From: Trematomus loennbergii
Lineage: Eukaryota > Chordata > Actinopteri > Perciformes > Nototheniidae
Assembly: GCA_012861695.1 (NCBI GenBank)
Contig: JAAOOA010001170.1
Location: forward strand, 77,501-141,500
Direction: 5' to 3'
Length of the DNA: 64,000 bases
The notes beneath the pieces are model-generated. The model made no database searches, was not told the DNA's origin, and worked only from the letters and a program-made list of their open reading frames with translations. The position numbers and the translations under genes are program-made. Of this stretch, positions 11,346 through 21,723 are shown piece after piece (position 1 is the first letter of the stretch; each line of letters opens with the position of its first letter).

Positions 11346-12292
11346 TCAGCTGTCTCTGCGGCAGCTCAGCAGCCTCTTCACATGCGTGAACACCTCCTTT
11401 AACTTCAGTCCGTACACCACGGGGTTCAGCACAGTGGGTATTATCAGGATCACAATGGAGGTGATGAGGGTGGTGTCAGATTCTCTGTTGCTCTGCAGGC
11501 CGCGGAGCAGCAGATCTAAGCAGACGCAGATGGTATAATTAAAGAAGACGAGCAGGTGAGGAAGACAGGTGTGTAGAGCTTTGCTGCTGAAGCTACGTGA
11601 GCGCCGCAGACAGATGAAGAGGATCCTAGCGTAAGAGAAGAGCAAGAAGCGGCCGGGAAGACAAGAACTACTGCGATCAGCAGAATGTATAGTCGACTCA
11701 GCTGCGCTTCAGCACCACCGCAGCTCAGGCTCACAATGCTGTAGAGGTCGCAGTAGACCCTGTTGAGCTGCGCCCTGCAGAGCGGTATGCGGCTAGCCTG
11801 CAGCGTTGAGACTACCACTAGACTGGAGGGCAGCATCCAGCAGAAAAGCAGCATCAGCACCACCTTGGCAGGAGTTACCAGCACAGCGTAGTGCATCGGG
11901 TGGCAGATGGACAGGTAGCGGTCAAAGGCCATGGCCGACAACAGCATGAAGCTAGATGCACCAAGAGTGGAAACAAAGAAACCCTGGCACAGACACAAAG
12001 TCCGGGACACCTGCACCAAGCCGGCGCCGGACAGCAACAGATCTGACAGAAGTTTAGGATAAATCAGTGTGCTGGCTGTGAGAGAGTTCAGCAGAAATGA
12101 TGCCACGAAGGCAAACATGGGCCGGTGAAGAGCTCGCTGCGAACAGATGATATAAATCACCAGAGAGTCACTGAACAACACGAAGAGGTACAGCAACAAA
12201 AACACGAAGAATAAGAGCGAGCTGTGGCCAGACAGCCAGGAGAAACCGACCAGCGTCAGGGACGAGGTCACGTTAAACCCTGCTGACGTCAT
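11346..12292 (-). pseudogene. Odorant receptor (class A GPCR), copy A, one frameshift
   Basis: Intronless fish-type odorant receptor, a seven-helix membrane receptor of olfactory neurons. The ATG is at 12292-12290 and the stop (TGA) at 11348-11346. Family hallmarks in order are an N-glycosylation site (NVTSS), the first helix, PMFAFVASFLLNSL at the start of helix 2, MAFDRYLSICHPMHY at the end of helix 3, the Cys-rich second extracellular loop, SKALHTCLPHL before helix 6, and NPVVYGLKLKEV at helix 7. A 4-base deletion relative to copies B and C near 11655, at the end of helix 5, shifts the frame, so one frame runs to 11516 and the rest is in another. The span is otherwise close to the usual 310 residues. 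This is the best preserved of the three copies. A sequencing error cannot be excluded. Confidence 0.88.
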
Positions 12293-12449
12293 GAGGAGAC
12301 CCCAACAAACAACACGCTGTGACCTCAGGTCAACAACAACAACAGTAACAACAGAGCTAACCAACCTGTTAACATCTAAATAAAGGATATAACATGAGTT
12401 TATATCACATTGACATATACAGTAGGAATAAGGAAACACATTTATTTAA

Positions 12450-13700
12450 CATTCATATTTAAAACGTGTATTCATAGAATATGAATTTACAGTTAATTCG
12501 TATACAATCAGATACTAAAATATCTGCTTGAACATTAATGTATAAGTCAATGATAAATATCTATCATGAATCAGAAACAGGCAAAAGCATCATCACAATG
12601 AACACGAAAAATGAGAAACATGACATTAATATGTGAAATTAGTCATAAACCAGCAGACAATCATCACAAGGAACACGAAACGTGAGGAGAAACTGACCTG
12701 AATCCACCTGTTAAAATATTAACGTGAATATATAACAATAATGTAAGAAACATTTATACATATGACTTCAAAATAACATTTATAAGTGAGATATTAAACT
12801 AACATTAGCACAAGGAACACGAAACGTGAGGAGAAACTGACCTGAATCCACCTGTTTAAACATTAACTTCAATTTATATAACATTAATATATACAGCATT
12901 AATATAAAGTACATATTTTGTTTCATAATGAATCAGGAAAAGGCAGAAAGATTATTACAGTGAACACGAAGCAGGAAGAGAAACAGACCTGAATCCACCT
13001 GTTAAAACAATTATGTTAATATATACACACAACATTAATATTTATAACATTCATTTAAAGAATGTTAATATATGATTAATCATGAAAACAGAGAAACATA
13101 ATCTCAGTAAACATGTGGAGAAACTGACCTCCACCTGTTAAAACAAAAGCATGAGCATATAACAATGATTTAAAGAGTGGTTATACATATGACATATATG
13201 TGAAATGAGTCATAAACCAGCAGACAATCATCACAATGAACACGAAACATGAGGAGAAACTGACCTGAATCCAGCTGTTAACATATTAACATATATACCA
13301 CTGAGCAGAAACATGACCACAGAGAACCATGGACTGTATGTGAACACGAAACATGAGGAGAAACAGACCTGAATCCACCTGTTAAAATATTAACGTGAAT
13401 ATATAACAATAATATAAGAACATTTATACATATGACTTCAAAATAACATTTATAAGTGAGATATTAAACTAACATTAGCACAAGGAACACGAAACATGAG
13501 GAGAAACAGACCTGAATCCAGCTGGTGAAACATTAATATAACATTAATGTAGATATGATGAAGCATGTACAGACAGACAGCATCTCAGTGAACATGAGGA
13601 GAAACTGACCTGAATCCAGCTGGTGAAACATTAATACAACATTAATGTAGATATGATGAAGCATGTACAGACAGACAGCATCTCAGTGAACATGAAGCTG
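12450..13700 (-). repeat. Array with micro-exon-like cores upstream of receptor A
   Basis: On the minus strand, repeats of roughly 100-180 bp share a core of TTTAACAG, then GTGGATTCAG (or GCTGGATTCAG), then GTCAGTTTCTCC. The core therefore looks like a 10-base exon between an acceptor and a donor. Between the cores are AT-rich ATTAATGTT segments. The array lies directly 5' of the receptor, and the same array precedes the receptors in copies B and C. It could hold alternative non-coding first exons or simply be a satellite. Confidence 0.6.
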
Positions 13701-15110
13701 TGATGCTGCTTTTATCACCATCCTTCTTCCTCCATGGAGCTCATTATATATTCATTAAAGGTCATCTGCCAATCACAAATATCATGTTGTTTGGAATGGC
13801 AGGTTCTGAGAAGGCAATGTCAAGTTAATGTAAAATAGACATAAACATCTTAAAATAGTAAATATTTAAAGCGTTCCTTTGATTAATTCAGTACTTTGTT
13901 TTATGTTAGTAATATGTTCAGGTATCAGATACACACAGGGGTTAAATTGGGCCCCGGCTCATAGGACGATGCTCTGACTTCATCACCCTCACATATTTGT
14001 CATAGGTGTTCAAAAAACTACATATATGTTAAAACCTTTCTCGTTCTTAACATAGACTATATTTAGGGTCGATATGGGTTGACTTCATTTTTTTGCTCCT
14101 CCGTGCAAGAGTCTGCAAACCACCCGTCCTGTAACACGGAGCCGTTTCTTAGGCCATAATCTCTCAACCCTACAAATGAACTGAGATTTCCACACGCACA
14201 TTTTAAGATGTTCTGATACGCCCGACCAATACAAAGCACGGCTTTTAAGGAAAGGATAAAGTCACTAATCATGTAGTTGCTTTTAACTGTTCTTTGGTAA
14301 GTGTGCAGAGCTATGTTGATTTGAAATGGTAATTTGAAGGTTGAATATTTGTGTATATATTAATAATTAATGTAAATTAATTCCAGTTAAATGTAACTAT
14401 TAAGAAGACGGTTCTGTTTGTAATACTTTCTATTTTCATTGTGTTATTTGGTGGCATCAATGTGTGCATTTGATACAGGAGCAGTGTCTTTAGGGCCTCA
14501 TATATAGCCCTTAAGGTCAAAATAAAGAGGTCCTCGACCACGCACCGCATAGAAAGGTTCAAACTGTCTGGGAATGGATGCAAAACATCTATTGTCTCAT
14601 TATCCATCTATTTGCTGGATGATGTTTGGTTTTGAGTCTAAACGTGTTAAAGGAGGAACATGTGCAGCGGGCCGCTGGTTAGCATCTGTTCACTTCATGA
14701 GCACATCCAGTGTGACTGACATCCAATTAACATTCATGAAAGAGCACAAATTGAATTAACCAAAAAAACACAATCTTTCACTTATTCGGGATGGACATGA
14801 TCCTCAGAGACATTTTATTATATTTCAATCATCCGTCTTTCTTGGTCATTGTGCAATATTACTCATTATGACTAAAACACACCAGGAGACAGCTCTTCGT
14901 GTCCCGTGGGAAAATACCCGTTGTGTCCTCGTTACGGCCTCTAATGTAATCTGACTGGCAGCTCAACCCCCTCTCTCAATCACTGTGCTGGACAAAGACG
15001 ACAATTCCACTTATTTAATAAGCTTTTCACTTTAGAAATCACAAAGAGGTGTTAATATGTGGAGATTATCCTGCTGAACTAAACGTATAAGAATCATAAA
15101 CATTTGTTTA
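13701..15110. other. Non-coding block shared by all three copies
   Basis: This stretch is preserved at about 20449-21720 and 40620-42000 in opposite orientation. The small reading frames it carries are the same in each copy simply because the copies are similar. No domain is recognised. The part at 13946-14100 belongs to the dispersed family also seen near 3480. Confidence 0.5.
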
Positions 15111-15271
15111 AAGAGCAACTTGCAGGTTAGAGACACCAGTGAATAAATGTGTAGGAAAATGATGTATACACTAGATTTAAAAAAAAAAAAAACATAACAC
15201 TACAGTGACATCTGTTTTTGTAAGACATTTTTACTTTCGCATAAAAAAAGACCACCCGCGTGTGACGTCAC

Positions 15272-15510
15272 ATGGGGGAGAGCGGCCGGTCTAACATATT
15301 AATAAACATGTTTCACAATGCTAGTTTTGACACAGAAGAGGTTGAACATTTATATTCGAATGCATATGACGGTCCACAACCTTATAATTATGAGCCTGCT
15401 AGGCGTCCAAGAGACCAGGAGCAGCCAAGGATTAGAAGAAATAACGGCCATCGGAGAGAAATGGAGCTGTGGTGTGAGGAGAACCAGTGGAGAACAGGGC
15501 AGCTGTCTTG
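15272..15510 (+). CDS. First exon resembling P2X7 intracellular-domain-like proteins
   Basis: The ATG at 15272 opens 79 codons ending at a good donor (GTCTTG|GTGAGTG, GT at 15511). The product has a tyrosine-rich part (DGPQPYNYEPARRPRDQEQ), a basic stretch, and ends ELWCEENQWRTGQLSW. The PYxxEPxRRP run and a tryptophan-cysteine end just before a splice site resemble the stand-alone P2X7 C-terminal-like proteins common in fish and cnidarian genomes, which often continue with a Cys-rich block. That block would be in a later exon, which I did not find. The exon sits just inside one end of the THAP transposon, so it is probably transposon-carried. Assignment from memory of the family pattern; moderate to low certainty. 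Confidence 0.4.
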
Positions 15511-15660
15511 GTGAGTGACCGGCGTTAGCTACAGTTAATGTTAGCTAACGTCGGTCACATCACAACATTGTAAAGTTAGCTAACATATATCAGGCTATAA
15601 CTAAAGTAGTATTGATAATATAGTAACGTTACTGGCAGGACTGTTGATAGTGATCCATAA

Positions 15661-16072
15661 CGGAGCGTCCACACAGCAGCGTTAAAAAATCTTGGAGGTG
15701 GTTTGTATCCCGGTAGGTAAATAGGGACTGGTCATAAAGCACCGGGTGATTCCCTACCGCTCATTTCTCCTCCATGTTTTGGAATATGAGGAAATGACCT
15801 GCGGTATGTCTCTCCCAGCATACACGCCGTTTGATTGGCTAGCGCTTGAACTGTCAGATTTGCATAAACGGGATTTGATTGGCTGACGCTTCCACCTCAG
15901 CTTCAAAAGTTGAACATTGCTCAACTTTTGAATCCTGAGATGCCTGGAAATCTCCGCTCTGCTTCCCACAATGCAGTTCGGCAAAAAGTGAGGCAAAGTG
16001 ACGTCACCCCATTCAAAGTGAATGGGCAGAAGCGTTGGAAGATTTTTTTAACGCTGCTGTGTGGACGGGCCG
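15661..16072. mobile_element. PIF/Harbinger-type MITE
   Basis: The ends CGGAGCGTCCACACAGCAGC and GCTGCTGTGTGGACGGGCCG are inverted. TAA at 15658-15660 and 16073-16075 is the 3-bp TWA target duplication expected of PIF/Harbinger. Its minus strand keeps the start of the MADF exon seen complete at 39774-39878, with an early stop. Confidence 0.75.
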
Positions 16073-16141
16073 TAACAGAAACTAATGCGCAAATATCAGC
16101 CGTATCTCGCGTTACCTAATGCAACTCCACACTACGTCTTA

Positions 16142-16458
16142 CGGCCCGTCCACACAGCGGTGTGCGTTAAAGCTTCAACGCTTCAGCCCATTCACTTTGA
16201 ATGGGGTGACGTCAAGCTTCGCCGAACTGCATCGTGGGAGCGAAGCGTAGCTTTGCTCGCTGCAAAAGTTGAGCAATGTTCAACCTTTGAAGCTTCGGCG
16301 GAAGCGTCAGCCAATCTAATCATATGCCAGTACAAGTTCTAGCCAATCAAACCGCTGCTTGTGTGTCCGGGGCGGGAGATTCAGGTGATTGGTTGTTGGT
16401 CTAGCTTCAGACATGCCCGCCGGCAAGCGACAACGCACGCCGCTGTGTGGACGGGCCG
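16142..16458. mobile_element. PIF/Harbinger-type MITE, related family
   Basis: The ends CGGCCCGTCCACACAGCGG and CCGCTGTGTGGACGGGCCG are perfectly inverted, with TTA duplicated at 16139-16141 and 16459-16461. No coding remnant is seen. Confidence 0.75.
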
Positions 16459-16497
16459 TTACGGTGCTGTACAGGAGGGGAGAGAGAGAAGAGCGAA

Positions 16498-16537
<40 letters not shown>
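16498..16537. repeat. Uninterrupted run of 40 G
   Basis: Forty consecutive G, followed by an AG-rich tract and a second run of about 10 G at 16558-16567. On copy C the matching place is reduced to a short C run at about 40285-40293, where a rearrangement joins unrelated order. Run length in an assembly is uncertain. Confidence 0.9.
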
Positions 16538-16538
<1 letters not shown>

Positions 16539-16634
16539 GGAGAGAGAGAGCAGTGAAGGGGGGGGGATAAAATAAACGTTTTGTTTGATAGGCCTCAGCT
16601 ATTGAGAGTATGTGCTGCAGGGAGGTGGATGCAC

Positions 16635-17642
16635 CTCGCACAACGCACCCAGGAACGAAAGCTAGCTCCGGTCCTTTTCCTGTTAGGGAAACTGTGGACT
16701 CGATGTCCTGACAGCAGAGTTCCCGTTAGCCGGTAATTACCGGACTATGACCGGCAAATCTAAATCTCCCCGGTCAAAATTATTTCCCCTTAGCGCAATA
16801 CCGCATCAGTTGCGCCACTTATGTGACAGACAAGAATAGTATGTGACAGACAAGAATAGTATGTGACAGACAAGAATAGTCAATTCTAATGTCTACACTT
16901 AATGTGGAGAAAGAGATGTCCTGTATGGGTTGATTGTGCGTTGATCTGTTGGTAATGCCTCTGGGTTCCGGTGGGCATGTAAACAAATGCATAATGCTGC
17001 GCTATACTTTGCGGCCTCACCCGGTTGCATAGCGACGCATATTGTTTAGGTGTCTTTTAATAAGCAGGTAGTCATATCATTAGCTAGAACTAGCTGGATC
17101 TGATCGATATGGAGATAAACGCGAGTGAAGTCTAATCTGACGGGAGAGATCAGCTGCTGCTGACGAGTCGACACGCATCTCTGCATGATCACCTGCAGCG
17201 GTGAACGGAACAAAACACACACTTCAGGTTAGAATATCACACGTAGCTATTTTAATTACCTCTCAAACTACCTAAACTAGTTATAGATATGTTTAGTTTT
17301 ACTGTCGGGTCACTCATTACTGGATCCGCGAGCTGCATGATACTGGCGTGTTGTCAGGAGAGGGGGAGAGCGCTCCGTATTATTCCCGTGTTATTGTAAA
17401 TTACTGTACACGTTTGAATAGTTAATTAATCTACTATAATTAGTTTGTTTAATATCGAATCATATCAATTTGTTTCAAAGCTCAATAAATAACATAGAAG
17501 ACCTTTGACCGGCACTTTTCTAATTTTGTCCGGAAGATTTAAACTGTAACGGACATGTTGACCGGCAAATAATTATTCTAACGGGAACTCTGCCTGACAG
17601 GCTCGAGTTTGTGCAACCTGCACAAACACAATAGCTCACCAT
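16635..17642 (-). pseudogene. THAP-domain exon split by a hAT insertion (copy A)
   Basis: On the minus strand an ATG at 17642-17640 opens a THAP zinc-finger start (MVSYCVCAGCTNSS) that runs to 17593. A hAT element of 878 bp follows. The reading frame then resumes, counting the duplicated 8 bases once, and ends at a donor (GCGAG|GTGCAT, exon end 16635). The second piece carries the H-x-F-P and R-x-W positions expected after the first Cys pair of a THAP domain. THAP domains bind DNA and form the N-terminus of several transposases. The rest of the gene is not visible. The same split exon is at 38746-40216 in copy C. Confidence 0.65.
16715..17592. mobile_element. Non-autonomous hAT element inside the THAP exon (copy A)
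   Basis: The ends CAGAGTTCCCGTTAG and CTAACGGGAACTCTG are inverted, with the 8-bp target duplication CCTGACAG at 16707-16714 and 17593-17600. No transposase frame is seen. The copy C counterpart is 38796-40136. At 16790-16792 this copy has a single TTA where copy C carries a Harbinger element. Confidence 0.85.
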
Positions 17643-17975
17643 GATTAAAAATGGTGAAATGCAATGTAAAATTACCGAAAAAATACCAGCTCACTAAATC
17701 ACAACCGCTCAAACCAACTACAAACTACTACCGCGGATTGGGCAGAGAAGGAGTCCGAGAAAGTTGCTCCCCCATGTGACGTAATATGAGGTTTGACGTA
17801 TGACGTTAAAAAAAAGCAGTTTTTAGTAGCAGAGCTCAAACGGCTCCTTTCCCCTCTGAATTCCTGCCCTTATGTCTCGTAAAACATATCAAATCCTGCA
17901 TTAACTTTTTAATTGTAATTTTCAGGCAAGGTTAAGCATAAATCTAGTATAAAAAAAATCCTGCAAGTTGCCCTT

Positions 17976-18880
17976 TATCATAAACTTGGTACGTAGGTGC
18001 TGACTTGTCTATTAAAAGTATTTTTGATACACTTTCAATTGTGCTTACAGCTAATTATTTTGACTGAACAACATGACCGGAGAGATTTATATTCTACCAT
18101 TTTTACAGTCAAATACCGGCTAGCAGAAACACTGAGTATTTGAATATAGAAACCACCCCACATGTATAGCTTTGTGTGGTGCTAGGTTCACGAGAGGATC
18201 CGCAATCGCACTTTGTTGCGTAGCTTCAGTGTCGTAGCCGAGATGCTGTTGATAGTGAGATGTGTCTGCCGTTTCCTCTCAACTGTTTGACCGGTATGAT
18301 GCACCATCCAGTACTTAGAGTGCATTTTAACATACTACATATTGGCCCTCATGCTCTCAAACAGTACATGTACATACAAAAGTACTGAGATGTCACTCAC
18401 ATAAAGTGAGAAGCCTGCAGGGCAGAGGTCAGGGCGGTAAAAACATCCTGCAGATGATGAAATGATGTTTGTGGTTAATGAGCTGCAGCTTGGACTCTGT
18501 GGACTAACGAGCTCCGGCCTTAATGAGAGCTGTTAACGAGCTGCTCTCAGGTGACCTCATTAACACACTGACCTGTTTGCTTCTTTACATTGTGCTGCTG
18601 TAATCTATGGAGCTAATTTGCTGCCATAACTCCACAAACAAACTAAACAGGTTTTACTAATGCCTTATGATTCACTAACAAACACAATGTGGTTTGCAAA
18701 TACAAAACACCATCTACAAACTAATGCATTTAGTTTTGCAAAGAAAAAATGTATCTATCAAATAAACACATACCATTTTTCTAATAAATCATGTTTCAGA
18801 GACAAATTCAGCATAGGTTTTACAAGTACACACATTTTTTTTACAACTACTTGTTTTTACAGGTACAAAACTTTTCTTCT
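17976..18880. other. Non-coding block shared with copy C
   Basis: The reverse complement matches 37508-38419. A part (17975-18265) is present twice in copy C. No gene is seen. Confidence 0.5.
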
Positions 18881-18951
18881 CACGGCGGAATATTACTGCC
18901 AAAAGTCACGTGACTCACTCACGTGACTTTTGGCAGTAATATTCCGCCGTG
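18881..18951. repeat. 71-bp near-perfect palindrome, copy A
   Basis: Arms of 33 bases (18881-18913 and 18919-18951) flank CTCAC. Each arm contains GTCACGTGA, so two CACGTG E-box cores face each other. The same palindrome is at 37437-37507 in copy C. It could be a minimal fold-back element. Confidence 0.85.
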
Positions 18952-18974
18952 GTTGTGCTCATACACACTCACAC

Positions 18975-19815
18975 TAGTGATGTGTCGGTCGCGAACGAGC
19001 GAGCCGGCTCTTTTAAGTGAACGACGGGAGCCGTTTTTTTGGTTTTGTTATTTTTTGTTAAGTAATACAAGACAGAATGATATGATGATCTCCGCGCTAC
19101 AGCTGCTCCGTGCATGCATGCAGTGATGTAATATCCAAGGATTAGAGACTGTTGGATGCTGCTGTTTTGAGCATTGCAATACATTTATTTGTATTATGTT
19201 TTTTTATGATTAGAGACGGTTGGATGCTGCTGTACTGAGCATTACAATATATTTATTTTCACTATGTTATTTATTTATGATTATCCTTGGGCTCAGCAAA
19301 GATTTGATGTCAGCTGTTGCTGTCTTTTTTTCTATAGTTAATACTGAAATAGAGCCCTGCTGTTTTGTCAGGGCCTTTTCTTTAAATATAATTTTAAAAT
19401 GTCGATACAGTAGCCCCTTTTTTTAAATGTCTATGCTTAAGTTTTTATAGGTGTTGTTGCTATCTGCTTTGTGTAGCGTGGTTCTACAAGCAAGTCAGTG
19501 CATTCATTGGGTGGTATCAGAGAGATACAAGGGTCTGTAAATGCAATGAAAACAATTGGCCACAGCAAATAATTGATATTAAACATGTAATTTTTACTTT
19601 TGAATACTTCAGTACAAAGGATGTATTGAATAATTTAAGTGATATGTGTACACATATAAATCATTAGTCAAAACAGGGCTACATTTGATTGAATTATAAA
19701 AGGTATAATATGTGGTAAACTGAAGAGCCGTTTGGGAGCCGAAAGAGCCGGCTCTTCTTGGTGAGCCGAGCCAAATGATCCGGCTCACCAAGAAGAGCCG
19801 GAATTCCCATCACTA
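18975..19815. mobile_element. hAT element, copy A only, with empty site in copy C
   Basis: The ends TAGTGATG and CATCACTA are inverted, with 8-bp target duplication ACTCACAC at 18967-18974 and 19816-19823. The matching place on the other strand at 33401-33408 has one GTGTGAGT and no element. The subterminal parts are rich in GAGCCGGCTC/GAGCCG motifs on both sides, as expected of transposase-binding repeats. No transposase frame. Confidence 0.88.
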
Positions 19816-19823
19816 ACTCACAC

Positions 19824-20448
19824 ATGCTCCACGGCAGCAGGGGGCACTACTGAGTCCATTGGGAAGGCGGGAGGTTGAGCAGAGCATGGAACAGCCCTTG
19901 CCAGCCTGATGACAGCGTGTTTCTAGCGATCCAGCGATCTGAATTTAGCGATCACAACGAAAACAGCCAAGACACATATTGAGCCCAGAAAATGAATGTT
20001 CTTAGGCTGTAAATATAATAAGCCTTTCTCTAAAATGGACAACTTTATAACTAAGGAGATTTAAACTATACAGCGATTCTGCACTCGGTCAATCAGGTGC
20101 TCTTCATTTTCTTTCCTGCTATATTCAATGAGTGATACAAATATTTTTACCATACGTTCTGAATAAAACTGATACTGTTGGACTCGGTACTAGTTGACTG
20201 CTACCAGAAATAAAAGGAAGTACTTTACTGTGTACTTTTGTGAGTAATCCTCTGGTCAGAGTCCCCTCCATAGTACATAATGCATGTTTTTTGCTATCTT
20301 TGATGAATGATAAAAATAAAATGTTACCATTAGTTCTTAATGAAATTGATACGGTTTGACTTTGTATTAGTAAGCCTACTACTAACAATACATTGAAGTA
20401 CTTTTACTGTGTATTTTTTGAGAAATACTCTGTCAAAGTCCCAACTTT
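19824..20448 (-). repeat. Part of copy A holding two units of a 170-bp tandem repeat
   Basis: The reverse complement matches about 32776-33400. Within it, about 20125-20440 holds two diverged units with TGATACxGTTxGAC and AAGTACTTTTACTGTGTA blocks. Confidence 0.6.
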
Positions 20449-21723
20449 GAGAGAGGGGGTTGAGCTGCCAGTCAGATTACATTAGAGGCCGTAACGAGGA
20501 CACAACGGGTATTTTCCCGCGGGACACGAAGAGCTGTCTCCTGGTGTGTTTTTCATAATGAGTAATATTGCACAATGACCAAGAAAGACGGATGATTGAA
20601 ATATAATAAAATGTCTCTGAGGATCATGTCCATCCCGAATAAGTGAAAGATTGTTTTTTTGGTTAATTCAATTTGTGCTCTTTCATGAATGTTAATTGGA
20701 TGTCAGTCACACTGGATGTGCTCATGAAGTGAACAGATGCTAACCAGCGGCCCGCTGCACATGTTCCTCCTTTAACACGTTTAGACTCAAAACCAAACAT
20801 CATCCAGCAAATAGATGGATAATGAGACAATAGATGTTTTGCATCCATTCCCAGACAGTTTGAACCTTTCTATGCGGTGCGTGGTCGAGGACCTCTTTAT
20901 TTTGACCTTAAGGGCTATATATGAGGCCCTAAAGACACTGCTCCTGTATCAAATGCACACATTGATGCCACCAAATAACACAATGAAAATAGAAAGTATT
21001 ACAACAGAACCGTCTTCTTAATAGTTACATTTAACTGGAATTAATTTACATTAATTATTAATATATACACAAATATTCAACCTTCAAATTACCATTTCAA
21101 ATCAACATTGCTCTGCACACTTACCAAAGAACAGTTAAAAGCAACTACATGATTAGTGACTTTATCCTTTCCTTAAAAGCCGTGCTTTGTATTGGTCGGG
21201 CGTATCAGAACATCTTAAAATGTGCGTGTGGAAATCTCAGTTCATTTGGAGGGCTGAGAGATTATGGCCTAAGAAACGGCTCCGTGTTACAGGACGGGTG
21301 GTTTGCAGACTCTTTGCACGGAGGAGCAAAAAAATGAAGTCAACCCATATCGACCCTAATATAGTCTATGTTAAGAACGAGAAAGGTTTTAACATATATG
21401 TAGTTTTTGAACACATATGACAAATATGTGAGGGTGATGAAGTCAGAGCATCGTCCTATGAGCCGGGGCCCAATTTAACCCCTGTGTGTATCTGATACCT
21501 GAACATATTACTAACATAAAACAAAGTACTGAATTAATCAAAGGAACGCTTTAAATATTTACTATTTTAAGATGTTTATGTCTATTTTACATTAACTTGA
21601 CATTGCCTTCTCAGAACCTGCCATTCCAAACAACATGATATTTGTGATTGGCAGATTACCTTTAATGAATATATAATGAGCTCCATGGAGGAAGAAGGAT
21701 GGTGATAAAAGCAGCATCACAGC

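Larger units (their letters stand above)
15111..17975. mobile_element. THAP-encoding DNA transposon with inward-facing genes
   Basis: The ends GAGCAACTTGCAGG (from about 15113) and CCTGCAAGTTGCCC (to about 17974) are inverted. Similarity between the two ends continues inwards to the ACATGGGGGAG blocks near 15271 and 17765. Copy C contains the uninterrupted target at about 40580-40590 (GATAAACAAATG), with an apparent TAAA target duplication in A. Each end carries a first exon pointing inwards: a P2X7-like exon on + at 15272 and a THAP exon on - at 17642. Only pieces of both genes remain. Three further elements are nested inside. A THAP gene next to a second gene is known for families such as ISL2EU, but the class is not settled here. 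Confidence 0.6.
9651..20448 (-). repeat. Segmental duplication copy A (inverted)
   Basis: The reverse complement of 9651-14977 matches 20449-25720 and 40716-46331. The reverse complement of about 16560-18966 matches 37427-40290. That of 19816-20448 matches about 32776-33408. The order of shared blocks equals the + order in copy C. Interruptions are an A-only hAT at 18975-19815 and the left part of a THAP transposon. Identity looks high by eye; it was not computed. Confidence 0.85.

Noticed and set aside
14377..14759. Small frames conserved in three copies (also 20663-21021 and 40934-41316)
   Set aside because: Conservation is explained by the recent duplication. Frames exist on both strands, one copy differs by a frameshift, and no domain is recognised.
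15661..16458. The two Harbinger MITEs as one composite element
   Set aside because: Each has its own complete inverted ends and its own 3-bp duplication (TAA and TTA).
16361..16641. Gly-rich and Pro-rich frames
   Set aside because: Produced by the 40-base G run inside transposon sequence.
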